DNA of 5,193 nt from Deltaproteobacteria bacterium (lineage in GTDB: Bacteria; Desulfobacterota; Anaeroferrophillalia; Anaeroferrophillales; Tharpellaceae): the NCBI GenBank assembly GCA_030595135.1, contig JAUVDU010000157.1, forward strand, positions 1-5,193, in the 5' to 3' direction. The notes beneath the pieces are model-generated. The model saw nothing but the letters and a program-made list of their open reading frames with translations, did not search any database and was not told the origin of the DNA. Shown here in pieces: positions 1 to 5,193 of this stretch. The position numbers and the translations under genes are program-made. The first letter of the stretch is position 1. Each line of letters starts with the position of its first letter.

Positions 1-691
1 CCGCACGGACAGCAAAGCCAACAGCGTGAATGGCGGAGGAGTGATCAAAACCGAAAGGTACCAGGCGGTTGTTCCAACCAACCTGAGTTCCAGCTTCGAC
101 AACCTGTTTAGCGAAACTTGTACCATTCTCATTGTTAGAGGCCATGAATACATAGATGCCTTTTTCTTGCAACTCTTTAGCAATTCCTGCAGCAACTTCA
201 GGTGTAGATGCTGCACCAACGACGGCGGCAAAACCAGGGGCGGAGCCATCAACAAATTCAACCCCACGTTTACGCAGGATAACATCGTCAGCGGCACCGA
301 GCCACATTTCGGCATCGGTCTCTTCCGGATCTTCTTTGCAGTCCAAATACGGAGAGTCGCCAATATATTTAAGGGCTTCTTCCATATCAAAAGCAAAAAG
401 GGCAGCCATACCGGAGTCGAGGCCAGGTCCCAAGTAGGGAGTCCAGCAATTGTCGACCGGCACATCGGCCAGCAACTGACGACATTTCTCCATGATCGGC
501 AGCATATCACCTAGAGTTTCAACTTTTTCACCGGTAATACCGTAGATGACAGGCAGATAATAGGCGGTATTGGGCAGGGCAACGGCTTGATCTTTACCAT
601 ACTTTTCGATGGCTGCGTTAATTTTGCCTTCAACTCGGTCAACGACTACATTAGCGCCACGAATTCCGGCACCGATTACTTGTTTAGACAT
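1..691 (-). CDS. acsB: Acetyl-CoA synthase (CODH/ACS alpha subunit), N-terminal part, cut by window edge
   Basis: The frame reads from an ATG at 689-691 to the left edge, giving 230 complete residues of a protein that is normally about 730 residues long. AcsB condenses a methyl group from the corrinoid iron-sulfur protein, CO from CO dehydrogenase, and CoA into acetyl-CoA in the cytoplasm. Family assignment rests on the N-terminal signature NTAYYLPVIYGITGEKVETLGDM (residues 41-63, written in two overlapping parts: NTAYYLPVIYGITG and GEKVETLGDM) and the block RGVEFVDGSAPGFAAVVGAA (142-161). This is the N-terminal domain that contacts CODH in bacterial enzymes and is missing in archaeal CdhC. 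The cysteines binding the Ni-Fe-S A-cluster lie further on and are not visible. The start is supported by an AGGAG at 701-705, nine bases upstream. acsD precedes it by 67 nt, so co-transcription is likely. The frame is open with no stop or shift. Confidence 0.93.
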   Translation of the reverse strand, partial: MSKQVIGAGIRGANVVVDRVEGKINAAIEKYGKDQAVALPNTAYYLPVIYGITGEKVETLGDMLPIMEKCRQLLADVPVDNCWTPYLGPGLDSGMAALFAFDMEEALKYIGDSPYLDCKEDPEETDAEMWLGAADDVILRKRGVEFVDGSAPGFAAVVGAASTPEVAAGIAKELQEKGIYVFMASNNENGTSFAKQVVEAGTQVGWNNRLVPFGFDHSSAIHAVGFAVRA

Positions 692-709
692 ATCTTAATT
701 CTCCTAAGT

Positions 710-726
710 GCAGACTTCTTGTCTGC
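710..726 (-). other. Small perfect hairpin in the acsD-acsB spacer
   Basis: GCAGAC and GTCTGC form a perfect 6-bp stem around a 5-nt loop. In the transcript it lies 32 nt after the acsD stop and ends four bases before the acsB Shine-Dalgarno AGGAG. No U-run follows, so it is not an intrinsic terminator. A role in mRNA processing, 3'-end protection of an acsD segment, or tuning of acsB translation is possible. That is inference; six-bp stems also arise by chance. Confidence 0.4.
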
Positions 727-758
727 TTTGCACAAGATTATTAATTGTTAGTGTCTGA

Positions 759-1706
759 TTATGCCATCAATTCGTCGATACATTCTTCGACCAGCTTGAC
801 TGCTTTGGGGTTGCGCATGATCAGCAAATTGGAACCGGCAACAGCCATATCCAGAGCCGTGATCGCTTCCCACAAAACGCCACGTTTTTCCTGGTCGGGT
901 CCGAAACCGGGCTCTTCTTTATCGGTCAGCATAACTTCACGAGCTTTCCAACACTCTTTACCAATGTCGTTGATTATCGGGCACTGCATCTTCTCATCAT
1001 TTTGCGCGAGCGCGGCGAGAGAGATACGTTCCATAACCGAGTAGCTGTACTCAACTCCGTAACCGAGAGCAGCAGTTGAAGGCTCCATGATGATCTTGTT
1101 CATGGGTAGGCCTAAATTGCTGATCAGGATGTTCATCTGTTTGGCCATGTTGACATCGATCGGACTCTGAGAGACTACGGCATGACCATAACCGAGAGCA
1201 GCAGCTGCGATCTTTTTGTAGTTCTCTTCAACCGCCGGGCCGACGAGCAGGTTTTTGCCTTCGTTGACTTCGCAGACTTTGGCCAGAACTTCAGCATCTT
1301 TTTCGACGTTACCACTGCCCCAGACGACCAAAGGAACCGATATCGCGTCGAGCATCTTAGCGACCAGATCGGCAGCATAAGCAGCATCCTTGTCATCGCC
1401 GTTAGGATCGGTTGAAATAAGCTGTAAACAGATCGCTTTGGCTCCGTATTCTTCAACGTTCTTTTTGGCCCAGGCGATCGGGTCATTGATTACATCCTTG
1501 AAAGGATCGACTACAGCAGCCGGCCAGTCGGGGCTGACTACGTCGTAAACTTCCATAGCGACGATCGGTTTGTTCGGCAGTTCACCGTCAAATGTGGCGA
1601 AAGGCATGGTTGCCTGGCCGCCCACGGTGATTGCCTGGTCGCCGCTGCCAAAAGTCAGGGTGCCCATTTTTCCTGAATACTTCTCTGTCTGTGCTGAAAA
1701 TGCCAT
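759..1706 (-). CDS. acsD: Corrinoid iron-sulfur protein (CFeSP) small subunit
   Basis: This complete 315-residue protein is close to the usual family length (about 310-325). AcsD is the TIM-barrel small subunit of the cytoplasmic CFeSP heterodimer. With AcsC it holds the cobalamin that carries the methyl group from the methyltransferase AcsE to acetyl-CoA synthase. Recognisable family blocks are PIVAMEVYDVVSPDWP (47-62), DPFKDVINDPIAWA (67-80), WGSGNVEKDAEVL (129-141), SPIDVNMAKQMNILI (181-195), and the strongly conserved GYGVEYSYSVMERI (215-228). It has no signal peptide or membrane segment, as expected. It also has no Fe4S4 cysteine cluster; that belongs to AcsC. The start at 1704-1706 is well supported by AGGAGG at 1715-1720, eight bases upstream. 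A 213-nt spacer with a candidate promoter separates it from cooC, and acsB follows 67 nt downstream. The partner acsC is not in the window and may follow acsB. The family call is secure. Confidence 0.96.
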   Translation of the reverse strand: MAFSAQTEKYSGKMGTLTFGSGDQAITVGGQATMPFATFDGELPNKPIVAMEVYDVVSPDWPAAVVDPFKDVINDPIAWAKKNVEEYGAKAICLQLISTDPNGDDKDAAYAADLVAKMLDAISVPLVVWGSGNVEKDAEVLAKVCEVNEGKNLLVGPAVEENYKKIAAAALGYGHAVVSQSPIDVNMAKQMNILISNLGLPMNKIIMEPSTAALGYGVEYSYSVMERISLAALAQNDEKMQCPIINDIGKECWKAREVMLTDKEEPGFGPDQEKRGVLWEAITALDMAVAGSNLLIMRNPKAVKLVEECIDELMA

Positions 1707-1744
1707 CAGTTATTCCTCCTGTAAGAGTTGATGGGGTTAGTTGC

Positions 1745-1764
1745 TTTTAGTTATTTAACTAAAA
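1745..1764. promoter_or_regulatory. Perfect 20-bp palindrome in the acsD leader
   Basis: TTTTAGTTATTTAACTAAAA is a perfect inverted repeat with 9-bp arms around a central TT. It lies 38 nt upstream of the acsD start, between the candidate promoter and the ribosome binding site. The stem is almost all A/T and no T-run follows it in the transcript, so it is a poor terminator. The symmetry fits a dimeric DNA-binding regulator, but I cannot name one. AT-rich spacers produce such palindromes by chance more often than GC-rich ones, which limits confidence. Confidence 0.4.
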
Positions 1765-1857
1765 CAAGGTTTTATAATTAACGCCATAGCGGCTGAGTTG
1801 TTGAACTTTATTATTTCCGATGATCATACTGTACATTGTATATTTGCAAAGCGCGGG

Positions 1858-1887
1858 ACTATAAACACATCCGCGAAATTAATTCAA
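1858..1887 (-). promoter_or_regulatory. Candidate sigma70-type promoter for acsD-acsB
   Basis: On the minus strand a -35-like TTGAAT (plus 1882-1887) is followed after 18 bases by TATAGT (plus 1858-1863), which matches five of six bases of the -10 consensus. Transcription would start near 1851 and give a leader of about 145 nt before acsD. The site lies 33 nt after the cooC stop. CGCGG (1852-1856) and CCGCG (1871-1875) form an inverted repeat that brackets the -10 box. This was found by eye and has no experimental support. Confidence 0.4.
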
Positions 1888-1919
1888 GAAAAATATTGCC
1901 TGAAATCTAGAACCGCCTC

Positions 1920-2672
1920 TTAGTAAGGAAATATTTTCGGCATTACTTTACCAACTTCCTGAAAAGAGATGGCGTCAGCCGGAAGCTTGACTGTGGCTTT
2001 GCCTTCCCGATCAAACTTGGCCAGCAGGGGATCGTCGGGAATAACTCCGGCCAGTTCAATGCCGATTTCATCAATTAAGGTGTAGGCTTCATCGACCAGC
2101 TTACCGTCGATGGCCCGGTTAATGACCAAAGCTATGCGACCGACTCGAAGATTTAACTCTTCGACCAGATCCTTAATCCGCCCCGCCGTTCTGATACCCC
2201 GCAGGCTGGGGTCAGAGACCACTAAAAGGAGGTCGATATCTTTCATCAGAAGACGGCTCAAATGTTCCATGCCGGCCTCATTATCGATGACGACATAGTC
2301 ATACTCTTTGACCATGAAGTCGATAAATTTGGTGCAAAGAGCGTTGGCGTAACAGTAGCAGCCAGCGCCTTCGGGACGACCCATGGTCAAGAGATCAAAG
2401 ATGCCGGTCTCAACCAAGAGGTTCTGGATATGATACTCCATGTAGGCCTCTTTGGTCATGCCGTGCGGGACATCGGTTTTCATTCCTTCCCTAAGTGCGC
2501 CAATATTGCCGGGTACCTCGACATCCAAGACTTCACCTAAATTAGCGTTAGCGTCGGCATCAACGGCTAAGATCGGTTTCATTCCCTGTTCCGACATCCA
2601 GCGCAGGATCAGGCCGATTAAAGTTGTTTTTCCAGTTCCGCCCTTACCGGCGATTGCGATCGATTTTCCCAT
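1920..2672 (-). CDS. cooC: CooC/AcsF-type nickel-insertion ATPase for CODH/ACS
   Basis: This is a complete 250-residue MinD/SIMIBI-class P-loop ATPase. The deviant Walker A motif is at residues 8-17 (AGKGGTGKTT, with the signature lysine K10 and catalytic K15). The switch I-like VDADANANL is at 37-45 and the Walker B-like YVVIDNEAGMEH at 126-137. The segment GAGCYCYAN supplies a CxC pair (C105, C107). In CooC proteins this pair binds nickel between the two subunits of the dimer. CooC matures the Ni-Fe-S C-cluster of CODH, while the close paralogue AcsF loads nickel into the A-cluster of ACS. Sequence alone does not decide between them here; the location beside acsD and acsB favours an ACS role. 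The start lies 14 nt after the RACo stop. Its only Shine-Dalgarno-like AGGG overlaps that stop, about 12 nt upstream of the ATG, so translation is probably coupled to RACo. Confidence 0.93.
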   Translation of the reverse strand: MGKSIAIAGKGGTGKTTLIGLILRWMSEQGMKPILAVDADANANLGEVLDVEVPGNIGALREGMKTDVPHGMTKEAYMEYHIQNLLVETGIFDLLTMGRPEGAGCYCYANALCTKFIDFMVKEYDYVVIDNEAGMEHLSRLLMKDIDLLLVVSDPSLRGIRTAGRIKDLVEELNLRVGRIALVINRAIDGKLVDEAYTLIDEIGIELAGVIPDDPLLAKFDREGKATVKLPADAISFQEVGKVMPKIFPY

Positions 2673-2686
2673 AATTTTTATTTACC

Positions 2687-4660
2687 CTATTTTAGCATTT
2701 CCATGGTTTTTGGAAAGGCGTTGGTGTCGGTGTGCGGCAGAAACTGAGCCGCCACATACTCATCCATGAATTTCATGTTGTTGGCGAGCTCGATATTGGT
2801 CATCATCTCGGCGATATTTCGGGCTTGATCCATCATCTCCCGAGAAACCGAGACCAGGCGCTCACCGAGGAGGGCTCCATTACCGACAAACATGAATTTT
2901 TCTACGTCAATTTCGGGCAGGAGACCGATGGTGATGGCTCTTTCCAAGTTAATATATTTGCCGAAACCGCCAGCGATAACAAAACTATCGAGTTCAGCAA
3001 AGGTGAGGCCGACACTCTCTAAAAGAATTTTACAGGCCGCGTAGATGGCTCCTTTAGTGCGGATAATATTGTCAATATCACCTTCGGTAATGGTGATATC
3101 ATCAATCCCTTCGGCACTCTGATCAGCTTTGGCGACAACATATTCCCAGCCGGTTTCACTTTTACGAACCCGGTCGGTTTTAAGTTCTTGGTTAAATTTG
3201 CCGTTGGGCTCAATCAGGCCGACGAGCAGCATTTCGGCAATCGCATCAATAACCCCGGAACCACAGATACCGAGGGGTTTTTCTTTGCCGATGGTGAGCA
3301 ACATCGGTTCATAGGTTTGCGGGTTGATCCGCACCTGTTCAATGGCGCCGGTGGTCGCCCGCATCCCATATTTAAGGCCGCCGCCTTCAAAGGCCGGGCC
3401 CGCCGAACAGGAGGTACAGACGAGCCAGTCGCAGTTGCCTAAAACAAGTTCGCCATTGGTGCCGACATCAAGAAACAGGGTGAGCTCTTCGCGTTGAAAA
3501 ATTCCTGAGCCTAAGGTACCGGCAACAATATCGCCACCTACATAAGAAGCTACTGCGGGAAAGGTGTAGACATGGACGTAATCGGGTAGTTTAAGGCCCA
3601 AGTCGATGGCTCTAACCGGGGGGAAAAAGTTCGCGGTCGGCACATAAGGGTCTTCACGCAGGTATTTGGGGTCGATCTCAAGAAAGAACTGACTCATGGT
3701 GGTATTTGCCGCGACTACCAGATGGGAGATCTGATCTTTTTCAATGCCGCCCTTGTTCACCAGATTATCAATTATCTCATTAAGATCTTTAATTATCTCG
3801 CGGTGCAGTTCATTTAAGCCATCACCTTTTTGTGAGTAGACGATACGGGTGATAACATCTTCACCAAAGCGCACCTGTGAATTATATTTGGCATCTGAGG
3901 CGACCAGCAATTCACTGTCGAGGTCGTCGATAACCGAGCGTTCTTCGGCTTGGTGCGAGGCGTTAAGGTTTAAGAGTTGGCCTTGAACCGTGGTCGTGCC
4001 GATATCTATTATAATCGAGTAGTTTTTATCTCTGGTATCCCCTGCCTCGACGTCGATAAGTTTAAGGCCTTTGGGGTTGTAGACTATAGTAACCGTGACT
4101 TGCCATTTAGCATCCCGCAAAAGACGGGGCAGGCGGCGCAGGAGGAAGTAGTCAGCGGAGATATTTTCAAGTTGGTGTTCATTTTTAAGTTCCCGCATGA
4201 GGCGACCTAAGTCGCTTAAGTTGTCGTCAAGCGTGGGGGCGGGTAACTCAATATAATATTTAAAAACGGCGGGGTTGATCTTAACGCCCTGAACCAGGGA
4301 GTTGAGGTCACGGGCCATCAGGGTATGCTGTTTTTGGCCTAAATCTTTTCTTAAAACAGAGTTGTCGATGCGTGATTCCGGTGGAATCGTTACGGTCAGA
4401 TCATCAACGACTTTAGTGGTACAGGCGAGGCGATAGCCTTTTTCCCAATCTTCCGGGCTGATCTTGGCCGACTGCTCGGATTCGGCTCGGCCTTGCTCAA
4501 TAATTACCCGACATTTTCCGCAACCACCGTTACCGCCGCAGGAGGCATTAATATGGACTCCTGCCGCAATCGCAACCCGAAGCAGGTTTTCTCCATCGCG
4601 GAAAACGTCAACCGTAAGGTCGTTGGGTTGGAAGGTTACTTGGTGGATAGGTTTGGGCAT
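2687..4660 (-). CDS. acsV: Reductive activator of CFeSP (RACo): 2Fe-2S ferredoxin fused to ASKHA ATPase
   Basis: This complete 657-residue protein reactivates the corrinoid iron-sulfur protein by reducing accidentally oxidised Co(II) to Co(I), driving the uphill electron transfer with ATP. Residues 1-95 form a plant-type 2Fe-2S domain with C41, C47, C50 and C80 (C-x5-C-x2-C-x29-C). A linker and middle domain follow (about 96-205). The C-terminal ASKHA ATPase starts near 214, with the first phosphate motif IIDIGTTTVQGQL (217-229), the second FLDVGTNGELVLG (396-408), CSAGPAFEGGGLKYGMRA (418-435) and the adenosine motif VIAGGFGKYINLE (561-573). From memory, characterised RACo proteins are about 630 residues, so this one is slightly long, mostly at the C-terminus. 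An in-frame TAA six codons upstream makes ATG 4658-4660 the earliest ATG. No good Shine-Dalgarno precedes it; the region is A-rich. It heads a pair with cooC. The older database name is an uncharacterised DUF4445 or metal-binding protein. Confidence 0.94.
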   Translation of the reverse strand: MPKPIHQVTFQPNDLTVDVFRDGENLLRVAIAAGVHINASCGGNGGCGKCRVIIEQGRAESEQSAKISPEDWEKGYRLACTTKVVDDLTVTIPPESRIDNSVLRKDLGQKQHTLMARDLNSLVQGVKINPAVFKYYIELPAPTLDDNLSDLGRLMRELKNEHQLENISADYFLLRRLPRLLRDAKWQVTVTIVYNPKGLKLIDVEAGDTRDKNYSIIIDIGTTTVQGQLLNLNASHQAEERSVIDDLDSELLVASDAKYNSQVRFGEDVITRIVYSQKGDGLNELHREIIKDLNEIIDNLVNKGGIEKDQISHLVVAANTTMSQFFLEIDPKYLREDPYVPTANFFPPVRAIDLGLKLPDYVHVYTFPAVASYVGGDIVAGTLGSGIFQREELTLFLDVGTNGELVLGNCDWLVCTSCSAGPAFEGGGLKYGMRATTGAIEQVRINPQTYEPMLLTIGKEKPLGICGSGVIDAIAEMLLVGLIEPNGKFNQELKTDRVRKSETGWEYVVAKADQSAEGIDDITITEGDIDNIIRTKGAIYAACKILLESVGLTFAELDSFVIAGGFGKYINLERAITIGLLPEIDVEKFMFVGNGALLGERLVSVSREMMDQARNIAEMMTNIELANNMKFMDEYVAAQFLPHTDTNAFPKTMEMLK

Positions 4661-4681
4661 AGATTTTTTTGTTGGTTATGA

Positions 4682-4710
4682 ATTGTGTACGTGAATTAAG
4701 GTACAGTCAA
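4682..4710 (-). promoter_or_regulatory. Weak candidate promoter for RACo-cooC
   Basis: On the minus strand TTGACT (plus 4705-4710; five of six bases match the -35 consensus) is followed after 17 bases by CACAAT (plus 4682-4687; four of six match the -10 consensus). It lies between the fhs terminator and the RACo start, where a promoter would be expected. The predicted leader is only about 15 nt, in line with the absence of a clear Shine-Dalgarno. An inverted repeat TGTAC-N10-GTACA (4686-4704) fills the spacer and could be an operator. The -10 box is poor. Confidence 0.3.
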
Positions 4711-4740
4711 AAATCGTTATAAAAAAAAACTCTAAAGACG

Positions 4741-4784
4741 AAAAAGCTGGAGTACGAGGAAAGGGTATCTTCCTCGTACTCCAG
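4741..4784 (-). terminator. Intrinsic terminator after fhs
   Basis: A perfect 15-bp stem (CTGGAGTACGAGGAA at 4747-4761 with its complement at 4770-4784) encloses an 8-nt loop. In the minus direction it is followed by C and then five T (plus 4745-4741). The stem starts 88 nt after the fhs stop and fits rho-independent termination of the fhs transcript before RACo. A further T9 run lies about 16 nt beyond it (plus 4721-4729). The stem is also followed by TTT on the plus strand, but no convergent plus-strand gene is present, so the minus direction is the natural reading. Confidence 0.8.
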
Positions 4785-4801
4785 TTTCTTGGAGTTGTCT
4801 G

Positions 4802-4835
4802 CCAGAGCCCTGAAGTTTGAACTCCAAGGCCCTGG
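4802..4835 (-). other. Second hairpin in the fhs 3' region, paired through G-U wobbles
   Basis: Read as minus-strand RNA, these 34 bases form 15 continuous pairs around the loop UCAA, including three G-U wobbles. Read as plus-strand RNA, the same three positions become A-C or C-A mismatches. The structure therefore belongs to the fhs-direction transcript. It begins 37 nt after the fhs stop and ends 17 nt before the terminator stem. On the plus strand it is followed by T8 (4836-4843), which superficially resembles a terminator for the opposite direction. Its role is unknown; RNA 3'-end protection or attenuation are possible. Confidence 0.55.
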
Positions 4836-4872
4836 TTTTTTTTAGCAATGAGCTGGCTAAAGTTGAAGTTCT

Positions 4873-5193
4873 CTAGAAAAGACCTTTAACTTGACCAGTT
4901 GCGGTGTCGACATCGATACGACGATAAGCCGGATCGGAAGCCGTACCCGGCATCAGTTTAATTGTACCGGAAAGCGGCACGCAGAAACCAGCGCCCTGAT
5001 AGATAAGGACGTCGCGGATCGGGAAGATAAAACCTTTCGGACGACCCTTCAAAGCCGGATCGTGGGAGAGAGAGAGATGAGTTTTGACCATGCAAGTTCC
5101 GAGTTTGGAGAGTTCGGGGTCATTGTCGATCATCTCAATCTTCTTCAAAGCTTCATCAGTGAAGGATGCACCGTCGGCACCATAAACTTCGGT
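4873..5193 (-). CDS. fhs: Formate-tetrahydrofolate ligase, C-terminal part, cut by window edge
   Basis: The frame enters at the right edge and ends at a TAG (4873-4875), giving 106 residues of an enzyme that is usually about 555-590 long. Fhs joins formate to tetrahydrofolate with ATP to give 10-formyl-THF, the first folate step of the methyl branch, in the cytoplasm. The visible part shows the C-terminal family pattern: [13 protein letters not shown] near the edge, [46 protein letters not shown], and the terminal [14 protein letters not shown]. The reading frame is open for 15 codons upstream of the TTG at 5146-5148, so that TTG is an internal leucine and not a start. Its P-loop region lies outside the window. 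Placement just upstream of RACo, cooC, acsD and acsB links the formate-activating and acetyl-CoA-forming steps in one locus, though a terminator separates them. Confidence 0.95.
   Translation of the reverse strand, partial: TEVYGADGASFTDEALKKIEMIDNDPELSKLGTCMVKTHLSLSHDPALKGRPKGFIFPIRDVLIYQGAGFCVPLSGTIKLMPGTASDPAYRRIDVDTATGQVKGLF

Noticed and set aside
26..514. Long open frame on the plus strand opposite acsB
   Set aside because: It is antisense to a convincing acsB reading frame and its translation has no recognisable domain; it is a shadow of the codon pattern.
1707..1919. Cobalamin riboswitch or other known riboswitch in the acsD leader
   Set aside because: I see no B12-box-like sequence or compact multi-helix fold in these 213 bases; only simple inverted repeats are visible.
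1707..1919. Intrinsic terminator after cooC
   Set aside because: No GC-rich stem followed by a T-run on the minus strand was found; the palindrome at 1745-1764 is AT-rich and followed by GCAAC.
4661..4872. CooA-type CO-sensor site (TGTCG-N6-CGACA) near the promoters
   Set aside because: No such pair occurs in either spacer; the TGTCGACA-like string near 4907 is inside the fhs coding sequence.
4848..4890. Short plus-strand ORF starting ATGAGCTGG
   Set aside because: Only 13 codons, no ribosome binding site, and it runs antisense into the end of fhs.
5146..5148. TTG as the start of a separate 91-residue protein
   Set aside because: The frame is open upstream to the window edge and the upstream residues match the fhs family, so the TTG is an internal leucine codon.

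Overview
The window is part of a Wood-Ljungdahl (reductive acetyl-CoA) gene cluster. All five genes lie on the minus strand, so they are transcribed from the right edge towards the left: fhs (3' end only), then a corrinoid-activating ferredoxin/ASKHA ATPase (RACo, AcsV), then a CooC/AcsF-type nickel-insertion ATPase, then acsD (small subunit of the corrinoid iron-sulfur protein), then acsB (5' end only; acetyl-CoA synthase). The organism is an anaerobic bacterium that makes acetyl-CoA from CO2, or oxidises acetyl-CoA, by this route. AcsB has the N-terminal CODH-docking domain typical of bacterial enzymes and absent from archaeal CdhC. From memory, its N-terminus looks more like the sulfate-reducer (Desulfobacterota) type than the Moorella type. 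That taxonomic guess is inference; nothing in the window proves a lineage.

Layout in transcription order. Positions 5193-4873 hold the last 106 codons of formate-tetrahydrofolate ligase. Positions 4872-4661 are non-coding and carry two consecutive RNA hairpins, a U-tract terminator and a weak candidate promoter. Positions 4660-1920 hold RACo and CooC, 14 nt apart and probably translationally coupled. Positions 1919-1707 are a 213-nt spacer with a candidate promoter, a perfect 20-bp palindrome and a strong Shine-Dalgarno sequence for acsD. Positions 1706-759 hold acsD. Positions 758-692 are a 67-nt spacer with a small perfect hairpin and the acsB ribosome binding site. Positions 691-1 hold the first 230 codons of acsB.

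Functionally, Fhs starts the methyl branch by activating formate on tetrahydrofolate. The methyl group reaches the cobalt of the corrinoid protein, of which AcsD is the small subunit. AcsB joins that methyl to CO and CoA. RACo rescues corrinoid protein oxidised to Co(II), using ATP, and CooC/AcsF supplies nickel to the ACS and/or CODH active sites. The missing partners (acsC, acsE, the CODH subunit acsA, the rest of acsB) probably lie beyond the left edge or elsewhere. The genes themselves are well-known families. The most unusual material is in the non-coding spacers, above all the fhs-RACo spacer, where three mutually exclusive RNA pairings can be drawn.
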